From the NCBI GenBank assembly GCA_964014735.1, contig CAXHBH010000025.1:1-21307 (forward strand): a DNA stretch of 21,307 nt. The letters are read 5' to 3'. Position 1 is the stretch's first letter. The number at the start of each line of letters is the position of its first letter. Both the position numbers and the translations under genes were made by a program. Below, in pieces: positions 1 through 7,845 of this stretch. This DNA comes from UBA7446 sp964014735 (GTDB lineage: Bacteria; Bacteroidota; Bacteroidia; Flavobacteriales; Flavobacteriaceae). The notes beneath the pieces are model-generated. The model was not told where the DNA came from. It saw only the letters and a program-made list of their open reading frames with translations, and did no database searches.

Positions 1-34
1 GTCTCGTGGGCTCGGAGATGTGTATAAGAGACAG
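1..34. other. Illumina Nextera (Tn5) read-2 adapter left in assembly
   Basis: The first 34 bases match the Nextera read-2 transposase adapter as I know it. Bases 16-34 are the 19-base Tn5 mosaic end AGATGTGTATAAGAGACAG, and bases 1-15 are the adapter arm GTCTCGTGGGCTCGG. The sequence then changes abruptly to AT-rich genomic DNA at base 35. This is library-preparation sequence that was not trimmed, so base 35 is the first base of biological origin and the window starts at a contig end. It is not a transposon. Confidence 0.97.
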
Positions 35-92
35 TTGCTAAATTTTTAATAATTATTTTTTTACTCAAAAATTTTTTTATTAGGATTAAAAA

Positions 93-2099
93 TTATTGAA
101 TCAGTATTTTTTTGAATAATGTTTTTGAATTTGTTTCTATACCCAAGACATAAAGGCCACTTTGAATATTAGAAACATCAAAAATCGCACTATTTAATGA
201 AAAACTATTTCTCGTTTTCCTTGCGATTTCTCTACCGCTCAAATCAAAAATAATAAGTGTTTTAAAAGATAAAGTATTGTCCAAAGCACTAATCGTGAAA
301 CTATCCTTTGCTGGTAATGGGGCCACCAAAAAGCTATTAACCCTAGCAAACTGATCCAACTCCTGTTCAGATTTTGTGAAAAAACCAGGCCCTGAAACTA
401 TTAAAGTCCCTTTTTGTGTGGTGTTTTCAAATTCGCCATCTTGGTTAATACGACTTAAATTACCCTTGTGGGAAATTGTGATTTTATAGCGCCCGCCTAT
501 CTCATTCGATACAACAACTTTTTCTAAATTGTCTCTATCGTTGTCTCCCAAAACAGCTACTGCCTGTTGCGCGTCAGTAGGAAGTTTCCATGGTAAATAG
601 GTTGTATTTTCTTGTGTTATGCGGAGGTCGAGATCGTTTATGAGCGTATTGGTTGCGTAGAAAGCGCCTGGTGGATCATACCAACTAACTGTTGCCGTCA
701 ATAATTCTCCAACAGCCGTTGTTTGAAAATATATGTTTTCTGTTTCCCCTTGATCGAGTTCAAAATTGTGAATGGTCAAGATTTCTTTCTCATCTTTCTT
801 AATGAGCATTGCCGCTTTTTCCAAACTAATGGCGCCATAGCCTGTTTTTACATCTGGACCTGTTATATCTTGACCATTCCACTCAGTAATATCATCGGCA
901 GTGTGGCAAAGCAATGCTTTTATGGCTGCACCATCCATATATGTTTCAAAAATTCTTTTGTGCAGCTGCTGTAGCAAGGCCACACCTCCCGCAACGGCAG
1001 GTGATGCAAACGAAGTGCCACTACTAGAACGGTATAAATCTGTTGCTGCAGGATTATTTCCTGACCAAGAAGCCACCCCTAGGTTTTCACCCGGGCCGCA
1101 AACTTCTGGTTTAATGCGAAAATCGTTTGTGGGCCCCGCACTGCTAAATTCAGTTGCGCCTTTGTTTGATCCGATGTCATCCATTGAAAAACTCCCAACA
1201 GTCAATACGTTTTTTGCTGAAGTAGATCCAGTTAGTTGATCTAAGCCAAATACTTGCTGCTCGGGATATGACTCGCGTCCATCGTTACCGGCAGCCAACA
1301 CGTGTAAATAATTAGGATAGATGTAAGATATTTCATCTAATAAAGCACTCCAGTCGCTGTAATCACCAATATATTCACTTGGGATGGGTTCATTATTTTC
1401 ATCTGTTAGTGGATAACCATAAGAGTGGTTCGATATAATGAAATCTGAATTTACATTAAGTTGTAGTTGCTCAAAAATTTCAAAAACGTCATTATCCCAA
1501 TCGTAACTATATACCTCGTCTAGCCCAGGGGCAATGCCAGTCATTTCGTAGCTGTCCTGGTGAAACAGTCCTTTGGCCACCACTATCGAAGCCACTGAAG
1601 TTGGATGACTACTCCAAATATCTTCAGTTGCTGCGTCTGAAATTTCAATATTAACACTAGGACCAGAATAATTATGACCACCAGTAAATTCGTCATGTGC
1701 TGCAAAAATATGACCACCATCCCAAATCCCCATTTTAATGCCATCACCGTCTAGGTTATAGCCTGTACTTCCAGTGGTTCCCACAACATCTGCTTTGATG
1801 GCTTTTCGGTGTGAGCGTCCGTGATAGGTTTCGTAGTAAAGGGGTTTACCGCTTGGCGAAATACCATTGGGTCTGATGAAGTTTCCGACTTTGTCTTTTT
1901 TTAGTCTGGGGTCTTTGACCTTGATAAGGCTGTCAATGATGCGGTTTTGCGCCGCCATCCTACGTTGAATACGCTCCTTTAGTGCCTGCTTTTGTAGGGC
2001 CTTGTCATCTTGCGCTTTTGTTTTGTTATTTACTGATGTAGATGTAACACAAGACACCACTAGTAACAAAGCAATTAGCAGCAAGATTTTCTTTTTCAT
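93..2099 (-). CDS. Secreted S8 subtilisin-like serine protease with type IX secretion C-terminal domain
   Basis: A 668-residue subtilase. The catalytic triad is visible: Asp127 in GIWDGGH, His165 in SSHPTSVA and Ser363 in GTSFASP, with the oxyanion-hole Asn272 in AAGNDG. A hydrophobic N-terminal segment (residues 4-15) ends in VVSC, which fits a lipoprotein signal with Cys17 as the lipidated residue. Residues 20-100 look like a charged propeptide or linker. About residues 440-570 resemble the beta-rich domain that often follows the catalytic domain. The last 75 or so residues (VAPLPAKDSF to the end, with FDLSGREIA and SGLYVLGI) fit the type A sorting domain of type IX secretion, so export across the outer membrane is expected. 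The gene follows menE after 83 bases on the same strand. I see no clear promoter or terminator in that gap, and the protease has no evident role in quinone synthesis. Its substrate is unknown. Confidence 0.93.
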   Translation of the reverse strand: MKKKILLLIALLLVVSCVTSTSVNNKTKAQDDKALQKQALKERIQRRMAAQNRIIDSLIKVKDPRLKKDKVGNFIRPNGISPSGKPLYYETYHGRSHRKAIKADVVGTTGSTGYNLDGDGIKMGIWDGGHIFAAHDEFTGGHNYSGPSVNIEISDAATEDIWSSHPTSVASIVVAKGLFHQDSYEMTGIAPGLDEVYSYDWDNDVFEIFEQLQLNVNSDFIISNHSYGYPLTDENNEPIPSEYIGDYSDWSALLDEISYIYPNYLHVLAAGNDGRESYPEQQVFGLDQLTGSTSAKNVLTVGSFSMDDIGSNKGATEFSSAGPTNDFRIKPEVCGPGENLGVASWSGNNPAATDLYRSSSGTSFASPAVAGGVALLQQLHKRIFETYMDGAAIKALLCHTADDITEWNGQDITGPDVKTGYGAISLEKAAMLIKKDEKEILTIHNFELDQGETENIYFQTTAVGELLTATVSWYDPPGAFYATNTLINDLDLRITQENTTYLPWKLPTDAQQAVAVLGDNDRDNLEKVVVSNEIGGRYKITISHKGNLSRINQDGEFENTTQKGTLIVSGPGFFTKSEQELDQFARVNSFLVAPLPAKDSFTISALDNTLSFKTLIIFDLSGREIARKTRNSFSLNSAIFDVSNIQSGLYVLGIETNSKTLFKKILIQ

Positions 2100-2182
2100 G
2101 TGGACAATTTAACAAAAACCCCGCCAAAGTGCGTGATTGTAATTTTATTAGACGATATTAAATTAGAAAGTTTAATGGGTAA

Positions 2183-3235
2183 TCAAGTACCTATGGCGAC
2201 TTTTTGGTTAGCTATTCGGTCTAGCTTTCCCGCAGCGGTGTACTTAAAAGCAGCAATACAAATGACTGCTTTTGGAATATGGTATTTGTTTGTACCCAAA
2301 TGTTGCTGGGCAATTGCCATAATTGCTGCTTTTTTAGAAGGGGGGGCTTCTGTAAGTAGCACCAGTTTTTCACCTAATTCTTCATCCGGCATTGTTGTAA
2401 AAAAGAAAGGAAATTTCATGTAGGGTGCTAAGATTTCTTCTAACGCTTCTGGAAAAATCTTCATTCCTCCAGAATTGATTACCCAATCGCGTCTGCCCAA
2501 TAGCTTAAAAGTATCATCGTCCTCAAGACTTACTATGTCTTGCGTAACAATAGGAGACAGCGGTAAATAAGGTACTTCAATGACCAAACAACCGTTTTCA
2601 TCCGTCGAAAAACCAATTCCTGGCATTGCTTTGAAAGGTTTATTTGCATCTTTTATAGTCCTCGTAGCCACATGCGTCACCGTTTCTGTCATCCCATAGG
2701 TCTCAATACAGTGACTATGTGTTTTTCCAATACGTTTGCGAAGCTCAGTGGGTATGGGTGCTCCGCCAATTAATACGGTATTAAACTTTCCCAATAAATC
2801 AAAAGAGGCATTTGCCTGTAGGGGAACCAAAGCAGCAAAAGCGTAATTTTTTTCAATGTGTAATTTGGTTTTTGGAGGTATGATGTCCAAGTCTAATCCC
2901 AAAACCAAAGCGCGCACTAGCATCATTTTTCCTGCGATATACCGAACGGGTAAGCACAATAATGCTGAATCACCCTCCGATAATTTAAAAAAGGCTGCAG
3001 TTCGAACAGCTGAGGCATACATGGCCGTTTTTGGCAGCTGGATTTCTTTGGGTTTTCCTGTTGAACCTGAAGTATGCAACGCAATATGTTCATCATCGCT
3101 AAACCAATCCATAATAAACTTCCCTACTGCTTGTTCTTCTACGTCAGAAGAGGTGACCCATATTTGAGCATGCTTACACAAGCTATCTTGACTATATGCC
3201 TTTCCATTAAGTCGAAATGAAGAATTAATCAACAT
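2183..3235 (-). CDS. menE: o-Succinylbenzoate-CoA ligase MenE (short form)
   Basis: A 350-residue adenylate-forming enzyme that activates o-succinylbenzoate with ATP and CoA to OSB-CoA, in the cytoplasm. Visible motifs are the phosphate-binding loop TSGSTGKPKEI at residues 55-65, ETYGMTET at 178-185, TQD at 231-233, the hinge region GRRDWVINSGGMKI at 247-260, and the C-terminal catalytic lysine K337 in TAAGKLDR. The protein is about 100 residues shorter than E. coli MenE because the N-terminal part of the large domain is reduced. All active-site motifs remain and the frame is intact, so I read it as the compact form and not a truncation. It begins one base after the menC stop, so the two are probably translationally coupled. 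It is the last men gene of the cluster. Confidence 0.95.
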   Translation of the reverse strand: MLINSSFRLNGKAYSQDSLCKHAQIWVTSSDVEEQAVGKFIMDWFSDDEHIALHTSGSTGKPKEIQLPKTAMYASAVRTAAFFKLSEGDSALLCLPVRYIAGKMMLVRALVLGLDLDIIPPKTKLHIEKNYAFAALVPLQANASFDLLGKFNTVLIGGAPIPTELRKRIGKTHSHCIETYGMTETVTHVATRTIKDANKPFKAMPGIGFSTDENGCLVIEVPYLPLSPIVTQDIVSLEDDDTFKLLGRRDWVINSGGMKIFPEALEEILAPYMKFPFFFTTMPDEELGEKLVLLTEAPPSKKAAIMAIAQQHLGTNKYHIPKAVICIAAFKYTAAGKLDRIANQKVAIGT

Positions 3236-3236
3236 C

Positions 3237-4274
3237 TTACTCTATATGTTTTGTATCCCAACTAAGTTTGTTATTGTATTGTAAAATACCCATGCCAACA
3301 ACCAAAGGGCTTTCAATATTGTTTGTGAACAATCCGCTTGTCCCAAGTCCTTGTGGCATGGAAGTGTTTAGTGTGGTTGTCCATTGCGCAATTGCATTTA
3401 GACCTATATTACTTTCAAGTGCACTGGTAATCCACCAACCTATATTGCGCGCTTTAGCCAGTGTTATCCACTCTTGAGCTGCAGCAAAACCGCCCAATAG
3501 GCTTGGTTTTAAAATAATGTATTGTGGCTGTATTTCATCGAGCATTGCCGCTTTATCAGCTTTATTCAATACTCCAATTAGTTCTTCGTCAAGAGCAATG
3601 GGTATGGGAGTTTGTGCACATAACTTTTTTAGGAATTTGAACTGACCAGCAGCTATGGGTTGCTCTATGCTGTGTAATTCATATTTTGAAAGCCTTTCTA
3701 GTTTCTCCAATGCTTCTTCAGTTTTAAATGCGCCGTTGGCATCCACCCGCAAGGTGACTACCGATGACGAATAACGTGCTCTTATTTCTTCCAACAGCTG
3801 GCATTCTAAGTTAAAATCTAAAGCGCCAATTTTGAGCTTGATACAGTCATATCCTTCATAAATTTTATCAAAAACCTGCTGACGCATAAAATCAATACTC
3901 CCCATCCACACTAAACCATTTATTGAAATGGATTGCGTTCCTTTACTAAAAGGGGTGTCAAATAAATGAAATGGCTCATCAGCACCAAAAGATTTTAAAG
4001 CCATTTCAACACCCATCCTTATGGCAGGATAATCAGCACAAAGTGAAGTAACATCAGCACCATCTTCCAAAGCCCTGCAAACCCTTTTTAATTGATCTTC
4101 AAAATCGGGAACATCGTCAAAACTTAATCCACGGAGCAAACCACATTCACCAATGCCATATTTTACTCCATCACTTATCTTAATAAAGAAAGTCTCTTTT
4201 TTCCTAAGAACCCCTCTTGAAGTTCCGCTAGCTTGCTTAAAATTTAGTATGTATTTGTTGTAGCTTACTTTCAT
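3237..4274 (-). CDS. menC: o-Succinylbenzoate synthase MenC
   Basis: A 345-residue enolase-superfamily enzyme that dehydrates SHCHC to o-succinylbenzoate. The superfamily residues are visible: the KxK pair K146/K148 in IKLKIGA, the metal ligands D178 (RVDANGAF), E204 (IEQP) and D229 (ALDEE), and the second lysine K256 in ILKPSLLGG. An open frame extends one codon further to a TTG at 4277-4275. The ATG at 4274-4272 is the better start because it overlaps the menA stop by one base (TGATG), a common coupling arrangement. The gene is followed by menE after one base. Confidence 0.95.
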   Translation of the reverse strand: MKVSYNKYILNFKQASGTSRGVLRKKETFFIKISDGVKYGIGECGLLRGLSFDDVPDFEDQLKRVCRALEDGADVTSLCADYPAIRMGVEMALKSFGADEPFHLFDTPFSKGTQSISINGLVWMGSIDFMRQQVFDKIYEGYDCIKLKIGALDFNLECQLLEEIRARYSSSVVTLRVDANGAFKTEEALEKLERLSKYELHSIEQPIAAGQFKFLKKLCAQTPIPIALDEELIGVLNKADKAAMLDEIQPQYIILKPSLLGGFAAAQEWITLAKARNIGWWITSALESNIGLNAIAQWTTTLNTSMPQGLGTSGLFTNNIESPLVVGMGILQYNNKLSWDTKHIE

Positions 4275-5188
4275 CAAATGGCGATTTGTGTAAACAATAA
4301 CAAAATACTTGTGCCAAACGTCGTAAGGGCTAATGGCTTGAGAAGTCCATCAAAATCTTTATGCGATTTAAGTTTAAGTGTCCAAACCAATTGTAATAGC
4401 AATGGAATAACTGCAAGTAAAGGAATATATCCCACACAACCTTTGTGATTGTACAAAACTCCAAACGACAAGGCTGTTATACTACCTAGTACCAGTATTG
4501 TATGATATATTTTTGCGCCTTTTAGCCCCAAAAGTGCGGCTATAGTTTTTTTACCAACTGCAATGTCATTTTGCATATCTCGCATATTATTTAAGTTCAA
4601 AACTGCCGTACTCAACCCCCCTATTGCAGTGGCAAAACACCATAAAATATTGTTTAATTGTTTCGTTTGTAAAAAATATGATCCACCAACAGCCAATAGC
4701 CCAAAAAAAGTAAATACAAACACATCACCCATTGCATAATATCCGTATGCTCCTTTACCAGCAGTATATTTATAAGCAGCAAAAATGGCAGCTACTGCCA
4801 ATGCTAAAAACACCAAGCTGCTTTTTAATTCACTTACTTCAAAGGAGATTAAAATGGTGACTGTAGCCAATATAAATCCGATAACAGCTGTAATTAGGAC
4901 TCCCCTAAAAAGGGATTTTTCCGACAACAAGTTCTGTTGTAAAACACGCTTGGGCCCAATACGCTCTTGATTATCAGTTCCTTTTAGACCGTCGCCATAG
5001 TCATTGGCAAAATTAGAAAGTATCTGAAAGACAATAGCCGTGAGCAGGCTGCCACCAAAAACATATGGGCAAAAACCATCATTTTGGATAGCTAAAGCAT
5101 TGCCCACAACAATCCCCGCTATCGACAATGGCAATGTACGCAGTCGTGCTGCAGCTACCCAAACCATGAACAAGGATTTTTTTGACAC
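4274..5188 (-). CDS. menA: 1,4-Dihydroxy-2-naphthoate polyprenyltransferase MenA
   Basis: A 304-residue membrane prenyltransferase of the UbiA family that attaches the polyprenyl chain to DHNA, forming demethylmenaquinone in the cytoplasmic membrane. The first aspartate-rich motif is NDYGD at residues 62-66 within SNFANDYGDGLKGTDN. The second is NMRDMQND at 201-208. Hydrophobic stretches alternate along the chain as expected for about eight to nine membrane helices. The start is a GTG at 5188-5186 that shares its first base with the menB stop (TAGTG), which favours coupling. The alternative ATG at codon 8 would leave a shortened N-terminus. It overlaps menC by one base at its end. Confidence 0.95.
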   Translation of the reverse strand: MSKKSLFMVWVAAARLRTLPLSIAGIVVGNALAIQNDGFCPYVFGGSLLTAIVFQILSNFANDYGDGLKGTDNQERIGPKRVLQQNLLSEKSLFRGVLITAVIGFILATVTILISFEVSELKSSLVFLALAVAAIFAAYKYTAGKGAYGYYAMGDVFVFTFFGLLAVGGSYFLQTKQLNNILWCFATAIGGLSTAVLNLNNMRDMQNDIAVGKKTIAALLGLKGAKIYHTILVLGSITALSFGVLYNHKGCVGYIPLLAVIPLLLQLVWTLKLKSHKDFDGLLKPLALTTFGTSILLLFTQIAI

Positions 5189-6003
5189 TATGGGAACTTA
5201 GGATATTGCTTAAAGTTAGGTGCTCTTTTTTCCAAAAAGGCATTTTTACCTTCTTGAGCTTCATCCATTAAGTAATACATTAGCGTAGCATCACCCGCAA
5301 GTTGCATTAGGCCGTGCTGACCGTCCAGCTCAGCATTCATACATCGTTTGATCATGCGCAACGCTAGTGGGCTGCGTTGTTGCATAATTTTGCACCAATC
5401 CACTACGGTGTCTTCAAGTTTATTTAAGGGAACAACCTTGTTTACCAATCCCATATCTAGTGCTTCTTGTGCTGAGTATTGCTGACATAAAAACCAAATT
5501 TCACGTGCTTTTTTCTGACCTACATGACGTGCCAGATAGGACGAACCAAACCCGCCATCAAAGCTACCTACTTTAGGACCGGTTTGTCCAAAAATTGCAT
5601 TTTCACTTGCAATGGTTAAATCACAAACCACATGCAATACATGTCCACCACCAATGGAATAGCCATTTACCATGGCAACCACAGGTTTGGGGATTTCGCG
5701 AATTTTTTTGTGTAAGTCCAAAACATTTAGTCGTGGAACACCGTCTTCCCCTACGTATCCGCCAACACCTTTTACATTTTGATCACCACCACTGCAAAAT
5801 GCTTTGTCTCCAGCCCCAGTAAATACAACCATATCGATGTCTTCGCGCTCGCGGCATATATCCATAGCCTCTAACATTTGATTGTTTGTCTCTGGTCTAA
5901 ATGCGTTATAAACGCTTTCTCTATCAATGGTGATTTTAGCAATTCCTTCAAAAAACTCGAAACGGATGTCGCTATAGGCTTTTATGGTTTCCCATGTTCT
6001 CAT
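5188..6003 (-). CDS. menB: 1,4-Dihydroxy-2-naphthoyl-CoA synthase MenB (bicarbonate-type)
   Basis: A 271-residue crotonase-fold enzyme that closes the second ring of OSB-CoA to give DHNA-CoA. Diagnostic stretches are SGGDQNVKG (residues 71-79), GYSIGGGHVLH, and FGQTGPKVGSFDGG. In the last motif Gly stands where the mycobacterial type has Asp (QTG versus QTD). That is the signature of the type I enzymes, in which a bound bicarbonate supplies the catalytic base. The open frame continues upstream to a TTG at 6012-6010 that would overlap the menD stop. I chose the ATG at 6003-6001, five bases after that stop, and the choice changes only three residues. The match to E. coli MenB is close along the whole length. 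Confidence 0.96.
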   Translation of the reverse strand: MRTWETIKAYSDIRFEFFEGIAKITIDRESVYNAFRPETNNQMLEAMDICREREDIDMVVFTGAGDKAFCSGGDQNVKGVGGYVGEDGVPRLNVLDLHKKIREIPKPVVAMVNGYSIGGGHVLHVVCDLTIASENAIFGQTGPKVGSFDGGFGSSYLARHVGQKKAREIWFLCQQYSAQEALDMGLVNKVVPLNKLEDTVVDWCKIMQQRSPLALRMIKRCMNAELDGQHGLMQLAGDATLMYYLMDEAQEGKNAFLEKRAPNFKQYPKFP

Positions 6004-6008
6004 AATTG

Positions 6009-7802
6009 TCAATTTAATTCGTTTTTTACCATGGCCTTAAAGTAATCTAAAAGTACCAAATTGTTTATTTTTCGGGGTGTAAAAATTTCTAAAATTTTAG
6101 GTTTTGTACTAGGCTTAAAAAATGACTTCAACGCTTGTTTCAATCCCCAATTTGTCTGAACACGTTTATAGCCCAGTCCAAAGCTTTTGGCCACATTCCG
6201 AGCACTGCGATTGTGGATGGTTTCAAAATAGGTGTCATATTTGGGTGTGTCTTTCTCTCCAGGAAGTATTCTGAAAATTCCACCTCCTTGATTGTTGATT
6301 ACAATAATACGTGCATCATTAGGAATATAACTATTCCATAAACCATTTATGTCGTAAAAAAAGCTTAAATCACCTGTAATCAAAACTGTTTGTTTGGTGT
6401 TGATTTGGGCTGCCCCAATAGCGGTTGCTGTACTCCCATCTATCCCTGCGGTTCCTCTATTACAGTATACTTCAGTTCCTGTGGGTAAGTCGAACAGTTG
6501 TAAATAGCGAACAGCTGAACTATTTGCGACTTGTAAATGTGTATTTTGGGGTAGGGCGGTAGTTATCATGTTAAAAACCCGTAAGTCTGAAAAAGGCACT
6601 TTTTTTAAATAACCGGCAGCCGTTTCTGAATATCTGTTATATTGAGACAGTACATTTGATTGATAATTGCTCTTGTTTCCCATGTCCAAGCTACTTAAAG
6701 TTGAAGCAGCTGGGGCATCAATGTGTTGTGTTAAATAAAAAAAGGTATCATTTGCAGTAGTTGTTCCCAAATGAAAGTGATTTTTTGCTTTGTGCTCACG
6801 CAGGTAAAACTTGATTTTCTTTGAAACCACCATTCCACCAATAGTTATTAGTATGTCGGGTTGTAAATCTGCTTGGTTTTGGGTTTCTATTTCAAGGGGT
6901 GCCATAAGACAGTCTATAGCACCTATGGCTTTTGGATGTGAAAAGTTAGAAGTATTTTCAGTAAGCACTACCACACTTGGGTCTTCAAGCAATACCGATA
7001 AGACAGACGATAACGCTGCATCTGGATTTGACACACCTACTAAAATCATTTTTCTTTTTGCTTTGCTCCAAAGAGATTGTAGTTTAGAGATATCATTTTT
7101 CTTATTGATAGCAGCTTGCTTAAAACGCATAGGGAGCGGAATGGGTGTTATGGTCATCCCATACAAGGGTTCTTCCATGGGGATGTTTAGATGTACAGGT
7201 CCTTTCTTGTGGTTTGCTAATTCAAACACACGCTGTAATTCTTTGATGTTTTTTGCTTGATGTTTTTCTTGCAGGCCAGCTACTTCTTTTTTGGTGGGGG
7301 TTTTTTTAAAAAAAGTTTGTTTATTACTTTTTAGTAGTGTCTCAGTAGCATGCGAAACATCAGGCAACAAAACAGCAGAGCCTAGAAGATGAGGTCCAAA
7401 GACACCTTCTTGCTGTATGGTTTGTCCATCCCCAATACCAATTCGGTGTGGCATTCGATCTGCTGAAAGGATTACCAGTGGTATACTGCTATAATAGGCT
7501 TCTGCCACGGCAGGGTAGTAATTTAATAGAGCCGATCCTGATGTACATACGATTGCCACGGGCCTATCAAGCTGTTGTGCCATCCCTAACGCAAAAAAAG
7601 CAGCTGCACGCTCGTCAACTATACTATATGTCTTGAAAAATGGATTTTCAGTAAAGCCATTTGTGAGGGGCGCATTGCGCGAGCCAGCAGAGATAACAAC
7701 GTGCTTAATACTGTATTGCTCACAGTAAAATACGACTGCTTGTGGAAGTGGAATTTCTGTGTAGCGCAAATGCTGTATTTTTGAATTGGGTTTCATAGCC
7801 AT
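6009..7802 (-). CDS. menD: SEPHCHC synthase MenD (thiamine diphosphate enzyme)
   Basis: A roughly 597-residue ThDP enzyme that condenses isochorismate with 2-oxoglutarate, the first committed step of menaquinone synthesis. Visible are GSRNAPL near residues 40-46 (substrate-binding arginine), the cofactor-activating Glu64 in VDERAAAFFALG, NRGTAGIDG near 447-455, and the ThDP/metal motif from GDLSFF (about 476) to NNQGGGIF (about 502). A stretch near residues 150-190, rich in Lys and Gln, is longer than in E. coli but in frame. The start is uncertain between ATG codons at 7802 and 7796. A further upstream TTG at 7814 would put the coding sequence over a promoter-like box and is less likely. It lies 43 bases after menF and five before menB. 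Confidence 0.95.
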   Translation of the reverse strand: MAMKPNSKIQHLRYTEIPLPQAVVFYCEQYSIKHVVISAGSRNAPLTNGFTENPFFKTYSIVDERAAAFFALGMAQQLDRPVAIVCTSGSALLNYYPAVAEAYYSSIPLVILSADRMPHRIGIGDGQTIQQEGVFGPHLLGSAVLLPDVSHATETLLKSNKQTFFKKTPTKKEVAGLQEKHQAKNIKELQRVFELANHKKGPVHLNIPMEEPLYGMTITPIPLPMRFKQAAINKKNDISKLQSLWSKAKRKMILVGVSNPDAALSSVLSVLLEDPSVVVLTENTSNFSHPKAIGAIDCLMAPLEIETQNQADLQPDILITIGGMVVSKKIKFYLREHKAKNHFHLGTTTANDTFFYLTQHIDAPAASTLSSLDMGNKSNYQSNVLSQYNRYSETAAGYLKKVPFSDLRVFNMITTALPQNTHLQVANSSAVRYLQLFDLPTGTEVYCNRGTAGIDGSTATAIGAAQINTKQTVLITGDLSFFYDINGLWNSYIPNDARIIVINNQGGGIFRILPGEKDTPKYDTYFETIHNRSARNVAKSFGLGYKRVQTNWGLKQALKSFFKPSTKPKILEIFTPRKINNLVLLDYFKAMVKNELN

Positions 7803-7803
7803 G

Positions 7804-7835
7804 CAAAAGTACAAAACAGCACTTGAGTGTGCTAA
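7804..7835 (-). promoter_or_regulatory. Candidate Bacteroidota promoter for menD
   Basis: On the minus strand TACTTTTG (7811-7804) fits the -7 consensus TAnnTTTG exactly and is followed by C, as is common. A weak -33 match, TTAG, lies at 7835-7832, 20 bases upstream. The -7 box ends one base before the first menD ATG. If it is used, transcription would begin within the first few menD codons, and translation would start leaderless or nearly so at the second ATG (7796). The weak -33 element keeps this uncertain. Confidence 0.45.
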
Positions 7836-7845
7836 CGGCTATCAA

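Noticed and set aside
16..34. Tn5 mosaic end suggesting a transposon boundary
   Set aside because: The full 34-base match includes the Nextera adapter arm and sits exactly at the sequence end, so it is a library artefact.
35..92. Terminator after the protease gene
   Set aside because: The stretch is rich in A and T runs and short AT palindromes, but has no GC-containing stem followed by U residues.
901..1239. A 112-codon plus-strand open frame across the protease gene
   Set aside because: It is antisense to the conserved catalytic region of the subtilase, with no family resemblance or start signal.
2100..2182. Separate promoter for the protease gene in the gap after menE
   Set aside because: TTAAATTGTC near the start resembles a -7 box, but the TTG is out of register and no TTTG lies at the right distance.
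2183..3235. menE as a truncated pseudogene because it is only 350 codons
   Set aside because: All adenylation motifs and the C-terminal catalytic lysine are present in one frame; short MenE proteins are usual in Bacteroidota as far as I know.
6811..7260. A 149-codon open frame on the plus strand
   Set aside because: It lies wholly antisense to menD, which has clear family motifs. The product has no recognisable domain, so it is a shadow frame.
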